A stretch of 64,000 nucleotides of DNA, taken from the NCBI RefSeq assembly GCF_003319175.1, contig NZ_QOHK01000002.1, positions 310,001 to 374,000 on the forward strand, read 5' to 3'. Under the pieces are notes generated by a model. It saw nothing but the letters and a program-made list of their open reading frames with translations. It ran no database searches and was not told the origin of the DNA. Made by a program: the position numbers and the translations under genes. This DNA is from Blastococcus sp. TF02-8. GTDB lineage: Bacteria > Actinomycetota > Actinomycetes > Mycobacteriales > Geodermatophilaceae. Below, in pieces: positions 52,176 to 61,226 of the stretch; position 1 is the first letter of the stretch, and each line of letters begins with the position of its first letter.

Positions 52176-52391
52176 TCAGCGGACGGCGGGCATCTCGCTG
52201 GTGCTCGTCGAGCTGAAGGGCGCCCAGGCGTCCGGGTGGGGGCGGCCGGCGTCGGCCGCCCACGCGGGAGCGCGCACCCCGGTCGAGGGGCGGGTGGTGG
52301 TCGCCGGGCGCGCGCTGAGGCTCACGATCAGGGCCAGCAGCACGCAGAGACCGACCAGCACACCGCCGATGACCAGGAGTGTCGAGAGCAT
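52176..52391 (-). CDS. Small single-TM membrane protein
   Basis: 71 residues: one N-terminal TM helix (LLVIGGVLVGLCVLLALIVSL) and a polar tail rich in Pro, Thr and Ala. Unrecognised. ATG start; no neighbour on the same strand. Confidence 0.65.
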   Translation of the reverse strand: MLSTLLVIGGVLVGLCVLLALIVSLSARPATTTRPSTGVRAPAWAADAGRPHPDAWAPFSSTSTSEMPAVR

Positions 52392-52613
52392 GTTCTGACC
52401 GTAGGACCGGGACCGATCCGTGTCACGGGGCAGATGTCTCCGAAAGATCAGCCGCTCCTGGCGCAGTGTTGCCGCCCCGTCGTCGTTCTGACCTCACCCG
52501 TCACAGCAGCTCTCGACAAGACTCGACGAGAGCCGGATCGGCGCCCCCCGGGCCGGCCGCATACCGCGCCCCGACCTGCGGGTAGGCGTCCCTCCCGACG
52601 ACAGGAGCGTGCA

Positions 52614-53303
52614 GTGCCCGATCTGGCGGAGCTGGCCGGCAAGGTGGTGGCCGTACCCCTCGGGGCGGTCGCCCGGTACCGCCGCGGGCGGGCCATGCAT
52701 CCCCGCGGTGCGGTGTTCGACGCCGTGCTGGAGCGCACCGGCGCAAGCCCCGCGACCGGCGTGCCGTGGCTGGACGAAGCCCGCACCGACCGGGTCGTCG
52801 TCCGCCTCTCCCGGGGTGCGGGACTGCCGACCCCGCTGCCCGACGTCCTCGGGCTGGCGATCCGCCTCGACCGGGACGGCGACCGCCCGATCGACATCCT
52901 GCTGTCGAGCACCGGGCAGGGATCGTGGAGCCGACTGGTCCCGGTGCCCCGGGTCGACGCCGACGGCGTCTACGGCTCGATCATGGCCTACCGGTCCGCG
53001 GCCGGAGCGCTGCGGGTCGCGGCCCTGCCGGTTGGGTCGCGGGTCCCCTCCGACCCGGTTCCGGTGTCCGCGGCCGCGGCGCGGGGCGCGCTGGACTTCA
53101 CCCTCGCGGTCGCGGCCGGGCGTGAACCGTGGCGACCCTTCGCCCGGCTGCGCAGCACGGGCGCGCGGGAGCCCCTGGACGTCGCGATCCGGTTCGACGC
53201 CGTCCGCAACCCGCCGCCGGGTCTCCACCCGGACGGCCCGATGGCCCGCTTCCGGGAGCCCGCGTACGCGACCGCACGGGCACAGGGGCCGCAGGGGCGG
53301 TGA
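52614..53303 (+). CDS. Catalase-like superfamily protein (putative)
   Basis: 229 residues. RGRAMHPRGAVFDAVLERTG, VVRLSRGAGLPTPLPDVLGLAIRL and DILLSSTGQGSW recall the heme-catalase fold's RG.H..G, DV.G.A.. and following strands, but the protein is less than half the length of a catalase and no axial Tyr region was seen. Some relatives are annotated as phosphodiesterases, so activity is open. GTG with AGGAG upstream. Same strand as the glycosyltransferase-like gene 170 bp downstream. Confidence 0.55.
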   Translation: MPDLAELAGKVVAVPLGAVARYRRGRAMHPRGAVFDAVLERTGASPATGVPWLDEARTDRVVVRLSRGAGLPTPLPDVLGLAIRLDRDGDRPIDILLSSTGQGSWSRLVPVPRVDADGVYGSIMAYRSAAGALRVAALPVGSRVPSDPVPVSAAAARGALDFTLAVAAGREPWRPFARLRSTGAREPLDVAIRFDAVRNPPPGLHPDGPMARFREPAYATARAQGPQGR

Positions 53304-53472
53304 CCGTTCCGACACGCCGGCTCACCCGATGGAGTCGGTCACGGGTTGGGCGCCGGACGACGGGGGTAGGCCGTACCGAACCCCGCTCCAGCAGCGAGCC
53401 CGGGTCCACCGACCGTCGAGCGGCACCCTGTGCTGTCGGAGTGCTCGACCGCACGAGGAGACGCACCGCCGC

Positions 53473-54501
53473 GTGACCCATGCACAACCCCCGGCCCCCG
53501 GGCTTCCCGAGCAACCCCTGGGCACCGGCCTCCGGGTGGTCACCATCCCGCCGCGCGACCCGTACGTGGACGCCGTGCTCCCCGCCGGCGTCACGCGCGT
53601 CGGCGACGTCGCGGAACCCAGCGCGTGGCTCGACCTCGGTCACCTCGCCGCGCACGCCGACGGCGTCGACGTGGTCCACCTGCACATGGGCTACGGACGG
53701 CTGGAGCCCGTGGCGGCCGAGGCGTGGGCCGAGGAGCTCCAGCGACTGGGCGTGCCGCTCGTCGTCACCGTCCACCAGCTGCACGCCACGGGAGGACCGG
53801 CGAGCGGCGAGGACGCCCATCTGGCGGCCGTCCTCGCCACGGCGGAGGTCGTGCTGACGCTCACGCCCGGGGCCGCCGACGACATCGCGGAGCGGTTCGG
53901 CCGCACCGCGATCGTGGTCGCCCATCCGTCGGTCGCCGTCGCCGACCCCGAGCTGGGAGCCGAGCGCGGCCTGGTCGGGGTACGCGTGGGCGCTGCCGTT
54001 CCGCACCCCGCGGCCCTGGTGCGGGCGGCCCTGTCCGGCGCGGTCTCCGGCGGGGGGCGGTTGCGGGTCCTGGTCGAGGAGGCGGAGCTGCCGGCGCTGG
54101 AGCCGGCGGTCGTGGAGCTCGCTGGGGCCGGTCAGGTGGAGCTGACCGTCGTCCGGGCCGGGGAGTGGGCGGCGCAGCTGCAGCAGGTGCACGTCGCCGT
54201 CCTGCCGGAGCGGTGCGGCACCCACTCCCGCGATGTGGAGGTCTGCCGCGACGTGGGCACCCGCCCCGTCGCGCCCAGCTGTGGCTGGGCCGCCGACCAG
54301 TGGTCGGAGGTCGTGCCCTACAGCCACGACGACCAGGGCGGGGTCGACCCGGTCTCGCTCGCGGCGGCGATCGGGGCCGCCCTCGCCCGCCCCATGCCGC
54401 GACCGGCCGACCGGGTGTGGCGGGACGGGCAGCGGGACGCCGTGCGGCAGGTGCACGCGGAGGTCTACACCCAGGTCGCGGCGGACCGCAGCTGGACCTG
54501 A
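53473..54501 (+). CDS. Glycosyltransferase-like protein (GT-B, family 4-like)
   Basis: 342 residues. DVVHLHMGYGRLEPV and GVPLVVTVHQLHATGG match the N-terminal Rossmann region of GT4 proteins, and LTLTPGAADDIAERFG the next element. The C-terminal half is atypical: no clear EPFGL nucleotide-sugar motif is seen, and CGTHSRDVEVCRDVG...SCGW takes its place. Sugar transfer is therefore tentative. GTG start; terminator follows. Confidence 0.65.
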   Translation: MTHAQPPAPGLPEQPLGTGLRVVTIPPRDPYVDAVLPAGVTRVGDVAEPSAWLDLGHLAAHADGVDVVHLHMGYGRLEPVAAEAWAEELQRLGVPLVVTVHQLHATGGPASGEDAHLAAVLATAEVVLTLTPGAADDIAERFGRTAIVVAHPSVAVADPELGAERGLVGVRVGAAVPHPAALVRAALSGAVSGGGRLRVLVEEAELPALEPAVVELAGAGQVELTVVRAGEWAAQLQQVHVAVLPERCGTHSRDVEVCRDVGTRPVAPSCGWAADQWSEVVPYSHDDQGGVDPVSLAAAIGAALARPMPRPADRVWRDGQRDAVRQVHAEVYTQVAADRSWT

Positions 54502-54509
54502 GACGCGAA

Positions 54510-54536
54510 CGGGCCCGGCGCGCTGCGCCGGGCCCG
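54510..54536. terminator. Terminator between glycosyltransferase-like gene and tRNAs
   Basis: Perfect 12-bp stem CGGGCCCGGCGC with complement around loop GCT. Serves the plus-strand gene and the minus-strand tRNA operon. Confidence 0.85.
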
Positions 54537-54551
54537 GATCGAAGTGTGGTG

Positions 54552-54625
54552 TGGGCAGGGGCGGGGTCGAACCGCCGACCTCTCGCTTTTCAGGCGAGCG
54601 CTCGTACCGACTGAGCTACCTGCCC
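54552..54625 (-). tRNA. tRNA-Phe(GAA)
   Basis: 74 nt. Acceptor GGGCAGG/CCTGCCC, D-stem GCTC/GAGC, anticodon stem CTCGC/GCGAG with loop CTGAAAA (anticodon GAA), T-stem GGCGG/CCGCC with TTCGACC loop. CCA is not encoded. Third of three tandem minus-strand tRNAs. Confidence 0.97.
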
Positions 54626-54648
54626 CTCCCGGTGTTCCCACCGGAGAG

Positions 54649-54722
54649 CGACCCTGACGGGACTCGAACCCGCGACCTCCGCCGTGACAGGGCGGCGCGC
54701 TAACCAACTGCGCTACAGGGCC
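54649..54722 (-). tRNA. tRNA-Asp(GTC)
   Basis: 74 nt. Acceptor GGCCCTG/CAGGGTC (one G-T), D-stem GCGC/GCGC, anticodon stem CCGCC/GGCGG with loop CTGTCAC (anticodon GTC), T-loop TTCGAGT, discriminator G as expected for Asp. Confidence 0.97.
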
Positions 54723-54745
54723 TTGCTGTGATGCTGTCGTGCCAG

Positions 54746-54818
54746 TGCCCCCAACGGGGTTCGAACCCGTGCTACCGCCTTGAAAGGGCGGCGTCCTGGA
54801 CCGCTAGACGATGAGGGC
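54746..54818 (-). tRNA. tRNA-Glu(TTC)
   Basis: 73 nt. Acceptor GCCCTCA/TGGGGGC, anticodon stem CCGCC/GGCGG with loop CTTTCAA (anticodon TTC), T-stem ACGGG/CCCGT. First of the Glu-Asp-Phe cluster, an order common in actinobacteria. Confidence 0.97.
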
Positions 54819-54901
54819 TCTCGTTCGCCGGGGGCAGCGAGAACAATACATGGCCCTCGCGCCTGCCCTGAGCGGGGGTCCCGGAGTGCGAGGCTGGCAC
54901 C

Positions 54902-55477
54902 GTGCGCAGAGTCCACCCTGCCGTGGTCGCAGCCCTCGCCGTCGTGCTGGCGGCCCTCCCGGGCTGCGCGGCGACGGGAGCCGCGGGACGCGCGCCGTCG
55001 ACCGCCGGGACGAGCGCGTCGGGGGACGCCGTCCCCACCGACGGCTCGGACCCGCAGACGGTCGAGGCCTCGCCGGACGCCCGACTCACCGTCACCGACG
55101 TCCGCCTCTCGGCCGAGGAGGGCGCCGACCGCGTCGTCCTCGAGCTCGGCGGCACCGGCACCCCCGGCTGGGACGTCCGGTACGTCGACGCCGTGACCGC
55201 CCCGGGGAGCGGCGAGCCGGTCCGGGTCGGCGGCGACGCCGTGCTGCTGGTGGCCCTGACGGGCACGGCCTACCCCTTCGACACCGGCGTGGACGAGTTC
55301 GCACCGACGGGGAAGCTGACGGCGGCGGGTACCCGGAGCGTCACCGAGGTCCACTTCCTGGCGACCTACGAGGGCACGACCACCGCGGCCGTGGGAACGC
55401 GCGCGGAGCTGCCCTTCCGGGTGCAGTTGCTGCAGGACCCGGTCCGGGTGGTGGTGGAGGTCGTGCACGCCCCCTGA
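54902..55477 (+). CDS. AMIN-like domain lipoprotein
   Basis: 191 residues. Lipoprotein signal ending LPGC (Cys22), a Thr/Ser/Asp linker, and a beta-rich domain with LTVTDVRLSAEEGADRVVLEL and PVRVVVEVVHAP, typical of the actinobacterial AMIN-like family related to cell-wall-targeting AMIN domains. Expected to be on the outer face of the membrane. A GAGGCT hexamer 6 nt before the GTG suggests a leaderless transcript. Confidence 0.8.
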   Translation: MRRVHPAVVAALAVVLAALPGCAATGAAGRAPSTAGTSASGDAVPTDGSDPQTVEASPDARLTVTDVRLSAEEGADRVVLELGGTGTPGWDVRYVDAVTAPGSGEPVRVGGDAVLLVALTGTAYPFDTGVDEFAPTGKLTAAGTRSVTEVHFLATYEGTTTAAVGTRAELPFRVQLLQDPVRVVVEVVHAP

Positions 55478-55482
55478 GCGGC

Positions 55483-55803
55483 TCAGCCCAGTCGGGCGGT
55501 CAGCTCCACCGAGTCCTCCGTGACGCCGGAGCAGGAGAGCTCCAGCGGTCCGGCGTTCACCTTCTCGCCCTCCGCGCAGGACACGCTGGCCCCGCCCACG
55601 CTCAGCGACGCGCGCCCGTCCTCGATGCCCCCGAAGGTCAGCGTCTGGCCCAGGACCTCCGCCTTCGCGTCGTCGGTGCTCAGCGTGGCGGTGCACGACG
55701 TCCCGGAGCAGGAGACGTTCTCGGAGCTGAAGGAGCAACCGCCGAGCAGGACGCCGGCGGCGAGCAGGCCTCCGGCGATCCGGGCGGCGCGGGTCGTCGA
55801 CAT
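55483..55803 (-). CDS. Small lipoprotein
   Basis: 106 residues. Signal with lipobox LLGGC (Cys23); mature part has three further Cys (SCSGTSC..., VSCAEGE, LSCSG) and mostly beta-strand pattern. Unknown function. TACGCT lies 6 nt before the ATG (leaderless pattern). It is convergent with the AMIN-like gene, 5 bp apart. Confidence 0.75.
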   Translation of the reverse strand: MSTTRAARIAGGLLAAGVLLGGCSFSSENVSCSGTSCTATLSTDDAKAEVLGQTLTFGGIEDGRASLSVGGASVSCAEGEKVNAGPLELSCSGVTEDSVELTARLG

Positions 55804-55826
55804 GCCCGCAGCGTAGGGCGGGCCGC

Positions 55827-57302
55827 TCACCGCGGCGGGGAGGCCGGGGCCGCCGGGGCGTCCGGTGCGGGCTCCGGTGATCGGGGCACGACCGTGCGCT
55901 GCACCGTCACCTCGGTCTCGCCGAGCCCGCCGAGGGTGATCTCGTCGTAGGCGCGCAGCTCGCCGCTGTCCCGGTCCACGTACAGGACCGTGCACGTGAG
56001 CGGCTCGGGGTACTCACCCTCGAGCGCCCGCAGGCCCGCCCCGCCGGTGGACCCCTCGACCATGAGCCGGGTGCCGTCGGCGAGCTCGGAGACCTTGCGG
56101 CTGTGCGTGTGCCCGGCGAGGACCAGCGGGACCTCGCCGTCGAGCGGCGGCGCCTGCTTCGGGTCGTGCACGAGCGCGATGGCCGGCGGTTCCGGCAGGT
56201 CGGCGATGGCGTCGGCGAGCTCCTCACCGGACTCCTCCAGCACCTCGTCGCCCGCGTCGTCGTCGCCGGTGCTCTTGTCGGGTGTGAACCGGGGGTCGGG
56301 CGCGCCGGCGATCCGGATGCCGGCCACGGTGACCGCCGAGTCGTCGAGCACCGTCACGTTGGGCTGCGCGGCCAGCAGCCCGGCCGTCGTCGACGAGTCG
56401 TGGTTGCCCCGGATGTAGACGTAGGGGACGTCGAGGTCGCCCACGGCGGTGATGAGCCGGTTCTCCGGCTCGCTGCCCCAGTCGGTGATGTCGCCGGTGT
56501 CGAGGATCGCCTCGACGCCGAACTTCTGGCTCACCTGCCGCACCAGGTCGAAACCGGCGGGGTTGAGATGGATGTCGGAGACGTGCAGCAGCGCGACCGT
56601 GTCGTCGCCGGCGGCCGGTGCGGGCAGCGCGGAGAGTGCCGAGTACAGCGTGCCGACGTTGGCGACGAGGTCCTCCAGGGACGCCCGGTAGGCGTCGAAG
56701 CGGGCCACGATGTCCTCGGCGCTGCCGATCAGGCTGGAGGCGTTGGTCAGCAGTCCGGTGTACGTCGGCTGGGAGAGGGCCTCCGGGCGCCAGGTGCCGG
56801 CGGCGAGACCGCCGGTGGCGGCGAGCACCGCGCTCGTGAGGCCCAGCGCGATCAGCGGCTCGCGGCGGCGGCGCAGCACCGCCCACGAGGTGAGCGCACC
56901 CCCGGCGAGGGCGACGACGGCGGTCAGCCAGATCAGCCTGACGACGGCCGATCGCAGGTCCTCGGTCACCTGGTCGACCACGCCCGCCAGGCGGACCGGG
57001 TCCGTCGCGAGTGCCCGTGCCCGGTCCTGGTCCACCCGTTGCAGGTCGACGTCCAGCCGCAGCGGGCCGTCGTACACGTCGACGGCCAGCTCGCCCAGGG
57101 GGGCGACGGACACCTGGGCACCGCCGCCGGCCGGGCGGAAGGCCAGTGTGGCGTCGAACGGCCCGATGGGAGCCGACACCCGCGCGAACAGCAGGACGGC
57201 GATCAGCGCGCCGCCCAGGGCGAGGGCCACTCTCGCTGCCCAGGTCGCGGCCCGGCGGGCGCGACGCGGCCACGGGGACGCACTGGCGGTCGGCTCGCTC
57301 AC
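55827..57302 (-). CDS. Membrane-anchored metallophosphoesterase
   Basis: 491 residues from GTG 57302, chosen because TAGCCT lies 7 nt upstream; GTG 57320 adds 6 residues. Two to three TM segments occupy the first ~190 residues, then a calcineurin-like domain with LLHVSDIHLNPAG, DTGDITDWG, YIRGNHDSS, ALVHDPK and LAGHTHSRK, the full set of metal-binding motifs. An acidic insert (STGDDDAGDEV) lies within the domain. Substrate unknown; many relatives act on phospholipid or nucleotide phosphoesters. Confidence 0.92.
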   Translation of the reverse strand: MSEPTASASPWPRRARRAATWAARVALALGGALIAVLLFARVSAPIGPFDATLAFRPAGGGAQVSVAPLGELAVDVYDGPLRLDVDLQRVDQDRARALATDPVRLAGVVDQVTEDLRSAVVRLIWLTAVVALAGGALTSWAVLRRRREPLIALGLTSAVLAATGGLAAGTWRPEALSQPTYTGLLTNASSLIGSAEDIVARFDAYRASLEDLVANVGTLYSALSALPAPAAGDDTVALLHVSDIHLNPAGFDLVRQVSQKFGVEAILDTGDITDWGSEPENRLITAVGDLDVPYVYIRGNHDSSTTAGLLAAQPNVTVLDDSAVTVAGIRIAGAPDPRFTPDKSTGDDDAGDEVLEESGEELADAIADLPEPPAIALVHDPKQAPPLDGEVPLVLAGHTHSRKVSELADGTRLMVEGSTGGAGLRALEGEYPEPLTCTVLYVDRDSGELRAYDEITLGGLGETEVTVQRTVVPRSPEPAPDAPAAPASPPR

Positions 57303-57351
57303 CTCGTCGAGGCTAGCCACGGACCCGTCGCGGCTCAGCGCGAGCGGACGT

Positions 57352-57870
57352 TCAGGAGAGCGCAGGCTCCGGCCGGAAGATCCAGCGCAGCGCCAGGAAT
57401 CGCATGGCCCCGATGAACGCGGTGACGGCGGCGACGGTGGCGATCTGCAGGACCGGGTGGTCGCCCTCGGTCACCGCGTCCAGCCAGCCGAGGGCGGTGC
57501 TGGTCGCGAGCAGGCCGAGGATCGTGACGCCGCCGGCCTCCCACTGCGCGGTGAACCAGTGCACCCGCTCGCCGGCGCGGAACGTCCGGCGACGGTGCAG
57601 CTCGTTGGCCAGGACGGTCGAGACCGCCGTGGCGACCAGGTGCGCGGGGAGGTAGCCCCAGCTCCGCAGTGCCACGAAGAAGGCCGCGTACAGGGCGGTC
57701 GTGACCGAGCCGACGAGGACGAACCGCAGGAACTGGGCGAGCGTGTCGTCGCGCTGGAGCCGGGCGGTCAGCGGGGCCGCGGCGCCCTTCGCCCACTGCG
57801 TCGTCGTCCGTGCCAGGTCACCGAGCGCTTCGGCGGCGTGGCCCCGGCGGAGCAGGGACGGGCAGGTCAC
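57352..57870 (-). CDS. GtrA-family membrane protein
   Basis: 172 residues with four TM helices. LRFVLVGSVTTALYAAFFVAL and ANELHRRRTFR are the GtrA signature. The family moves or assists lipid-linked sugars for wall or polysaccharide decoration. GTG 57870 has GAAGGA upstream; a TTG at 57921 would add 17 residues. Same strand as the metallophosphoesterase gene, 49 bp apart. Confidence 0.88.
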   Translation of the reverse strand: MTCPSLLRRGHAAEALGDLARTTTQWAKGAAAPLTARLQRDDTLAQFLRFVLVGSVTTALYAAFFVALRSWGYLPAHLVATAVSTVLANELHRRRTFRAGERVHWFTAQWEAGGVTILGLLATSTALGWLDAVTEGDHPVLQIATVAAVTAFIGAMRFLALRWIFRPEPALS

Positions 57871-58061
57871 GGAGGGTCCTTCGGCAGGGGAACAGGTCAG
57901 CGGAACGGTGAGCAGGGTCAAGGCTCCTCTTCGGCATAACCGTTGTCACCTCTGAACATGCCGGCGGGAACCGTGACCCACCCGTGTCCTTGATCACGGC
58001 TGCCTGTGAGTCGTGCGCGATCGGGTGCGTCGCCCCGCCGTGGCGCGGGTAGGGGCCGCCC

Positions 58062-58943
58062 ATGAGCCTGATGGGGATCCTGGACCGGGTCGCGGACGTC
58101 TCCGCCTTCGACAAGGCGATCGAGCCGGCGCGCAAGGCGGTGCAGGGGGCGCTCAAGCCGGGGGCGTTCAAGGACTTCCTCCACGGCACCTGGCTCGGGC
58201 ACCCGTTGCACCCGGTGATGGTGCAGGTCCCCGTGGGGAGCTGGGTCTCCGCGGGGTTGCTGGACGCGATCCCGCGGATGCGTCCCGCCGCGACGCTGCT
58301 GATCGGCACCGGCGTGGCCGCCGCCGTGCCAGCGGCGCTCTCCGGGGCGGCCGACTGGTCGGAGCAGGAGGTCGGGGTCCGCCGTCTCGGCGCGCTGCAC
58401 GCCGTGCTGAACACGGCGGCCCTCGGGCTGTACGTGGGTTCCCTGGCGGCTCGCGGCCGGGGTCGCGACGGGTGGGGCCGGGTGCTGTCCTACGCCGGGC
58501 TCGGGCTCGCCGGCGGCTCGGCCGCCATCGGCGGCCACATGTCCTACGCGCAGTCCTCGGGGGCGTCCCACGCGGCGACGGCGGTCCGGGGGCTGAGCAC
58601 GGACTGGATCGACCTCGGCCCGCTCGACGACCTGCCCGAGGGCCGACCGACGATGCGCTCCGGAAAGGGCGGGAGCATGGCGGTCCCGCTGGCCGTCGTC
58701 CGGCGCGGTGCCCGGGTCGACGTCTTCGTCGCCGCCTGCTCGCACCTCTCCGGGCCCCTGGACGAGGGCACGGTCGAGACCGTGCGCGGGTCGGACTGCC
58801 TGGTGTGCCCGTGGCACGGCTCGGCGTTCGACCTGGACAACGGCGAGCCGCGGCGCGGCCCGGCGGCCAACCCGCAGGAGAAGCTCGAGGTGCGCATGGA
58901 CGCCGGCCACGTGCTCGCCCGGGTGCCCAGCCGCCACCGCTGA
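58062..58943 (+). CDS. Rieske 2Fe-2S protein with DUF2231 membrane domain
   Basis: 293 residues. The N-terminal half (to ~175) is a DUF2231-like membrane domain with HPLHPVMVQVPVGSW and about four helices. The C-terminal half is a Rieske domain with CSHLSGPL and CPWHGSAFDL supplying the two Cys and two His ligands. Probably an electron-transfer membrane protein; partner unknown. AGGGGCC precedes the ATG. Confidence 0.9.
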   Translation: MSLMGILDRVADVSAFDKAIEPARKAVQGALKPGAFKDFLHGTWLGHPLHPVMVQVPVGSWVSAGLLDAIPRMRPAATLLIGTGVAAAVPAALSGAADWSEQEVGVRRLGALHAVLNTAALGLYVGSLAARGRGRDGWGRVLSYAGLGLAGGSAAIGGHMSYAQSSGASHAATAVRGLSTDWIDLGPLDDLPEGRPTMRSGKGGSMAVPLAVVRRGARVDVFVAACSHLSGPLDEGTVETVRGSDCLVCPWHGSAFDLDNGEPRRGPAANPQEKLEVRMDAGHVLARVPSRHR

Positions 58944-58970
58944 CGCGGGGCCCGTCGGGCGGCGAAGAAG

Positions 58971-59011
58971 CCGGCCCGGCTGCCCCGGGGGGAACGGGTC
59001 AGCCGGGCCGG
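58971..59011 (+). terminator. Terminator after Rieske gene
   Basis: Perfect 12-bp stem CCGGCCCGGCTG / CAGCCGGGCCGG with a 17-nt loop, 28 bp after the stop. Confidence 0.8.
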
Positions 59012-59186
59012 GGTCGTACCCGCCGGCGCCGGAGCGCGGGGCGGACGAGTGCGGCGGACGAGGGCAGGACGACGCGCCCCCGACCGGAACGTGATGACCG
59101 TACGTAACCGCGGTCGTCACTCGCGATCCCCTGAACGGGTGGTCCGCGGCGCGGCCGGGTGACTCGGCGCACACGGCGTGTGGGAG

Positions 59187-59312
59187 ATGGGCCGGCCCGG
59201 GCACCCGGGCGGGGTGTTCTTCCTCTTCTCCAGCCGGCTCGGCTGCCTGGGTTCACTGCTCGTGTCGGCGCTGCTGACGCTCGTCCTGCTGCTGGTCCTC
59301 GACGTGCTGTGA
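59187..59312 (+). CDS. Conserved 41-residue single-TM protein
   Basis: VFFLFSSRLGCLGSLLVSALLTLVLLLVLDVL is one TM helix; the SRLGCLGSLL motif recurs in tiny actinobacterial membrane proteins. Either the ATG at 59187 or the GTG at 59214 could start it. It ends 5 bp before a strong terminator, supporting a real transcript. Function unknown. Confidence 0.62.
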   Translation: MGRPGHPGGVFFLFSSRLGCLGSLLVSALLTLVLLLVLDVL

Positions 59313-59317
59313 CGCGC

Positions 59318-59352
59318 GGAGGGGCCGGTCCCGTGACGGGACCGGCCCCTCC
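59318..59352. terminator. Bidirectional terminator
   Basis: Perfect 16-bp stem GGAGGGGCCGGTCCCG with complement, loop TGA; between the small membrane protein gene and mqo. Confidence 0.9.
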
Positions 59353-59373
59353 GGGCCTCGGCGGAACGGCGAG

Positions 59374-60876
59374 TCAGCCGTTGAGCTCCAGCGTCTGCAT
59401 GGTCTCGGTGCGGACCTGCTCCAGCAGGGTCGTGTCCGTGGCCAGCGAACGGCCGTAGGACGGGATGGCCTGCTGCAGCAGGGGGCGCCAGGCGTCGATG
59501 CGGTCGGGGAAGGAACGCTCGAGCAGCGTGAGCATGGCCGAGACCGCGGTCGAGGCGCCGGGGGAGGCGCCCAGCAGGCCGGCGATCGTGCCGTCGGCGC
59601 CGACGATGAGCTCGGTGCCGAACTGCAGCACGCCCTTGCCGCTGGTGGGGTCCTGCTTGATGACCTGGACGCGCTGACCGGCGGTCACCATGTCCCAGTC
59701 GTCCTGCTCGGCGGTCGGCACGAAGGCGGTGAGCGTCTTGTGCCGGGCCGAGCGGCTCTGCAGGAGCTCCCCGATCAGGTACTTGGTCAGGGCCAGCTCC
59801 GTGCGGGCGACACCCAGCATGGAGCCGAGGTTGTTGGGCTTGACGCTCAGCGGCAGGTCGAACATCGAACCGGCCTTGAGGAACTTCGGCGAGAAGCCGG
59901 CGTAGGGGCCGAAGAGCAGCGAGTACTCGCCGTCGATCAGGCGCAGGTCCAGGTGCGGCACCGACATCGGGGGCGCGCCGACGGCCGCCTGGCCGTAGAC
60001 CTTGGCCTGGTGCCGGCTGACCAGTTCCGGCGAGCGGGTGCGGAGGAACAGGCCGCTGACGGGGAAGCCGCCGAAGCCGCGGATCTCCGGAATCGCCGCC
60101 TTCTGCAGCAGGGGCAGCGCGCCGCCGCCCGCGCCGACGAACACGAAGCGGGTGCGCACCGTCAGGTGCTCACCGGTGTGGTTGTCGCGGACGGTGACCT
60201 TCCACCGGCCGTCGGACTCCTTCTCCAGCTCCTGGACGCGCTGGTCGAGGTAGACGTTCACGCCGCGGTCGGCCACGTCGTCGAGCATGAGCCGGGTCAG
60301 CGCGCCGAAGTTGACGTCGGTACCGGCGGCCGAACGGGTCGCGGCGACGATCTCCTCGCGGTCGCGGCCGTCCATCATCAGCGGCACCCACTGCGCCAGC
60401 TCGGCCGGGTCCTCGGTGTACTCGAGGCCCTCGAACAGCGGCTGGGAGGCCAGCGCGGAGTAGCGGGCGCGCATGTAGCTGCGGCCCTTCTCGCCGGTGA
60501 CGAAGCTGAGGTGCGGGACAGGGGAGATGAAGTCCTTCGGCGAGCCGGTCATTCCACCGCGCACCAGGTGCGACCAGAACTGGCGCGAGACCTGGAACTG
60601 CTCGTTGATGGTGTTGGCCTTGGTGGGGTCCACGGAGCCGTCCGGGCCGGCGGGCGTGTAGTTGAGCTCGCAGAGGGCGGAGTGCCCGGTGCCGGCGTTG
60701 TTCCACGGGCCGGAGCTCTCCCCGGCGACGGCGCTGCCGGACTCGAAGACGGCGACGCTCCAGTCGGGGGCGACGACCTTGAGCAGCTGGGCCAGCGTGG
60801 CGCTCATGATGCCGGCCCCGACGAGTACGACGTCGGGGTTCGCGCTGTCCGGAACTGCGCTGCGCTCGGAAGTCAC
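59374..60876 (-). CDS. mqo: Malate:quinone oxidoreductase
   Basis: 500 residues. FAD site VVLVGAGIMSATLAQLL at the N terminus, AGESSGPWNNAGTGHSALCELNYTP, and GASPGASTAV near the C terminus, all Mqo hallmarks. It is a peripheral membrane enzyme that oxidises malate to oxaloacetate and feeds electrons to quinone. GTG start with GAGAGG upstream. Monocistronic. Confidence 0.97.
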   Translation of the reverse strand: MTSERSAVPDSANPDVVLVGAGIMSATLAQLLKVVAPDWSVAVFESGSAVAGESSGPWNNAGTGHSALCELNYTPAGPDGSVDPTKANTINEQFQVSRQFWSHLVRGGMTGSPKDFISPVPHLSFVTGEKGRSYMRARYSALASQPLFEGLEYTEDPAELAQWVPLMMDGRDREEIVAATRSAAGTDVNFGALTRLMLDDVADRGVNVYLDQRVQELEKESDGRWKVTVRDNHTGEHLTVRTRFVFVGAGGGALPLLQKAAIPEIRGFGGFPVSGLFLRTRSPELVSRHQAKVYGQAAVGAPPMSVPHLDLRLIDGEYSLLFGPYAGFSPKFLKAGSMFDLPLSVKPNNLGSMLGVARTELALTKYLIGELLQSRSARHKTLTAFVPTAEQDDWDMVTAGQRVQVIKQDPTSGKGVLQFGTELIVGADGTIAGLLGASPGASTAVSAMLTLLERSFPDRIDAWRPLLQQAIPSYGRSLATDTTLLEQVRTETMQTLELNG

Positions 60877-61153
60877 GGCTGCCTCTCTGGCTGTCCTCGA
60901 TGAGGCGCCGTCGGCGCCCTGCCCTTCGATGGTCGGCTCGCGCCCGCCGGAACATGAGCCATGAGCTATGTCACCAGCGGTGGCGTGCGCGACACCTCAA
61001 GGATGCACCGAGGTCGACGGCGTGTCCGCTGCGGGCGGTTGTGAGATGCACCTTCCTGAGCTGCGGTTCGCTGACGCAGGCGGTACGACGCCGGATCTCC
61101 GGCTTCCCGGGCGGTAGCCTCGCGGCGCGTGCCGGCGCATCACATCCGGCGCT

Positions 61154-61226
61154 GGGCCTCTAGCTCAACTGGCAGAGCAGCGGACTTTTAATCCGCGGGT
61201 TGTGGGTTCGATCCCCACGGGGCCCA
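61154..61226 (+). tRNA. tRNA-Lys(TTT)
   Basis: 73 nt. Acceptor GGGCCTC/GGGGCCC (one T-G), D-stem GCTC/GAGC, anticodon stem GCGGA/TCCGC with loop CTTTTAA (anticodon TTT), T-stem GTGGG/CCCAC. Followed by CC, not full CCA. Its 3' end is the likely integration site of the element downstream. Confidence 0.97.
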
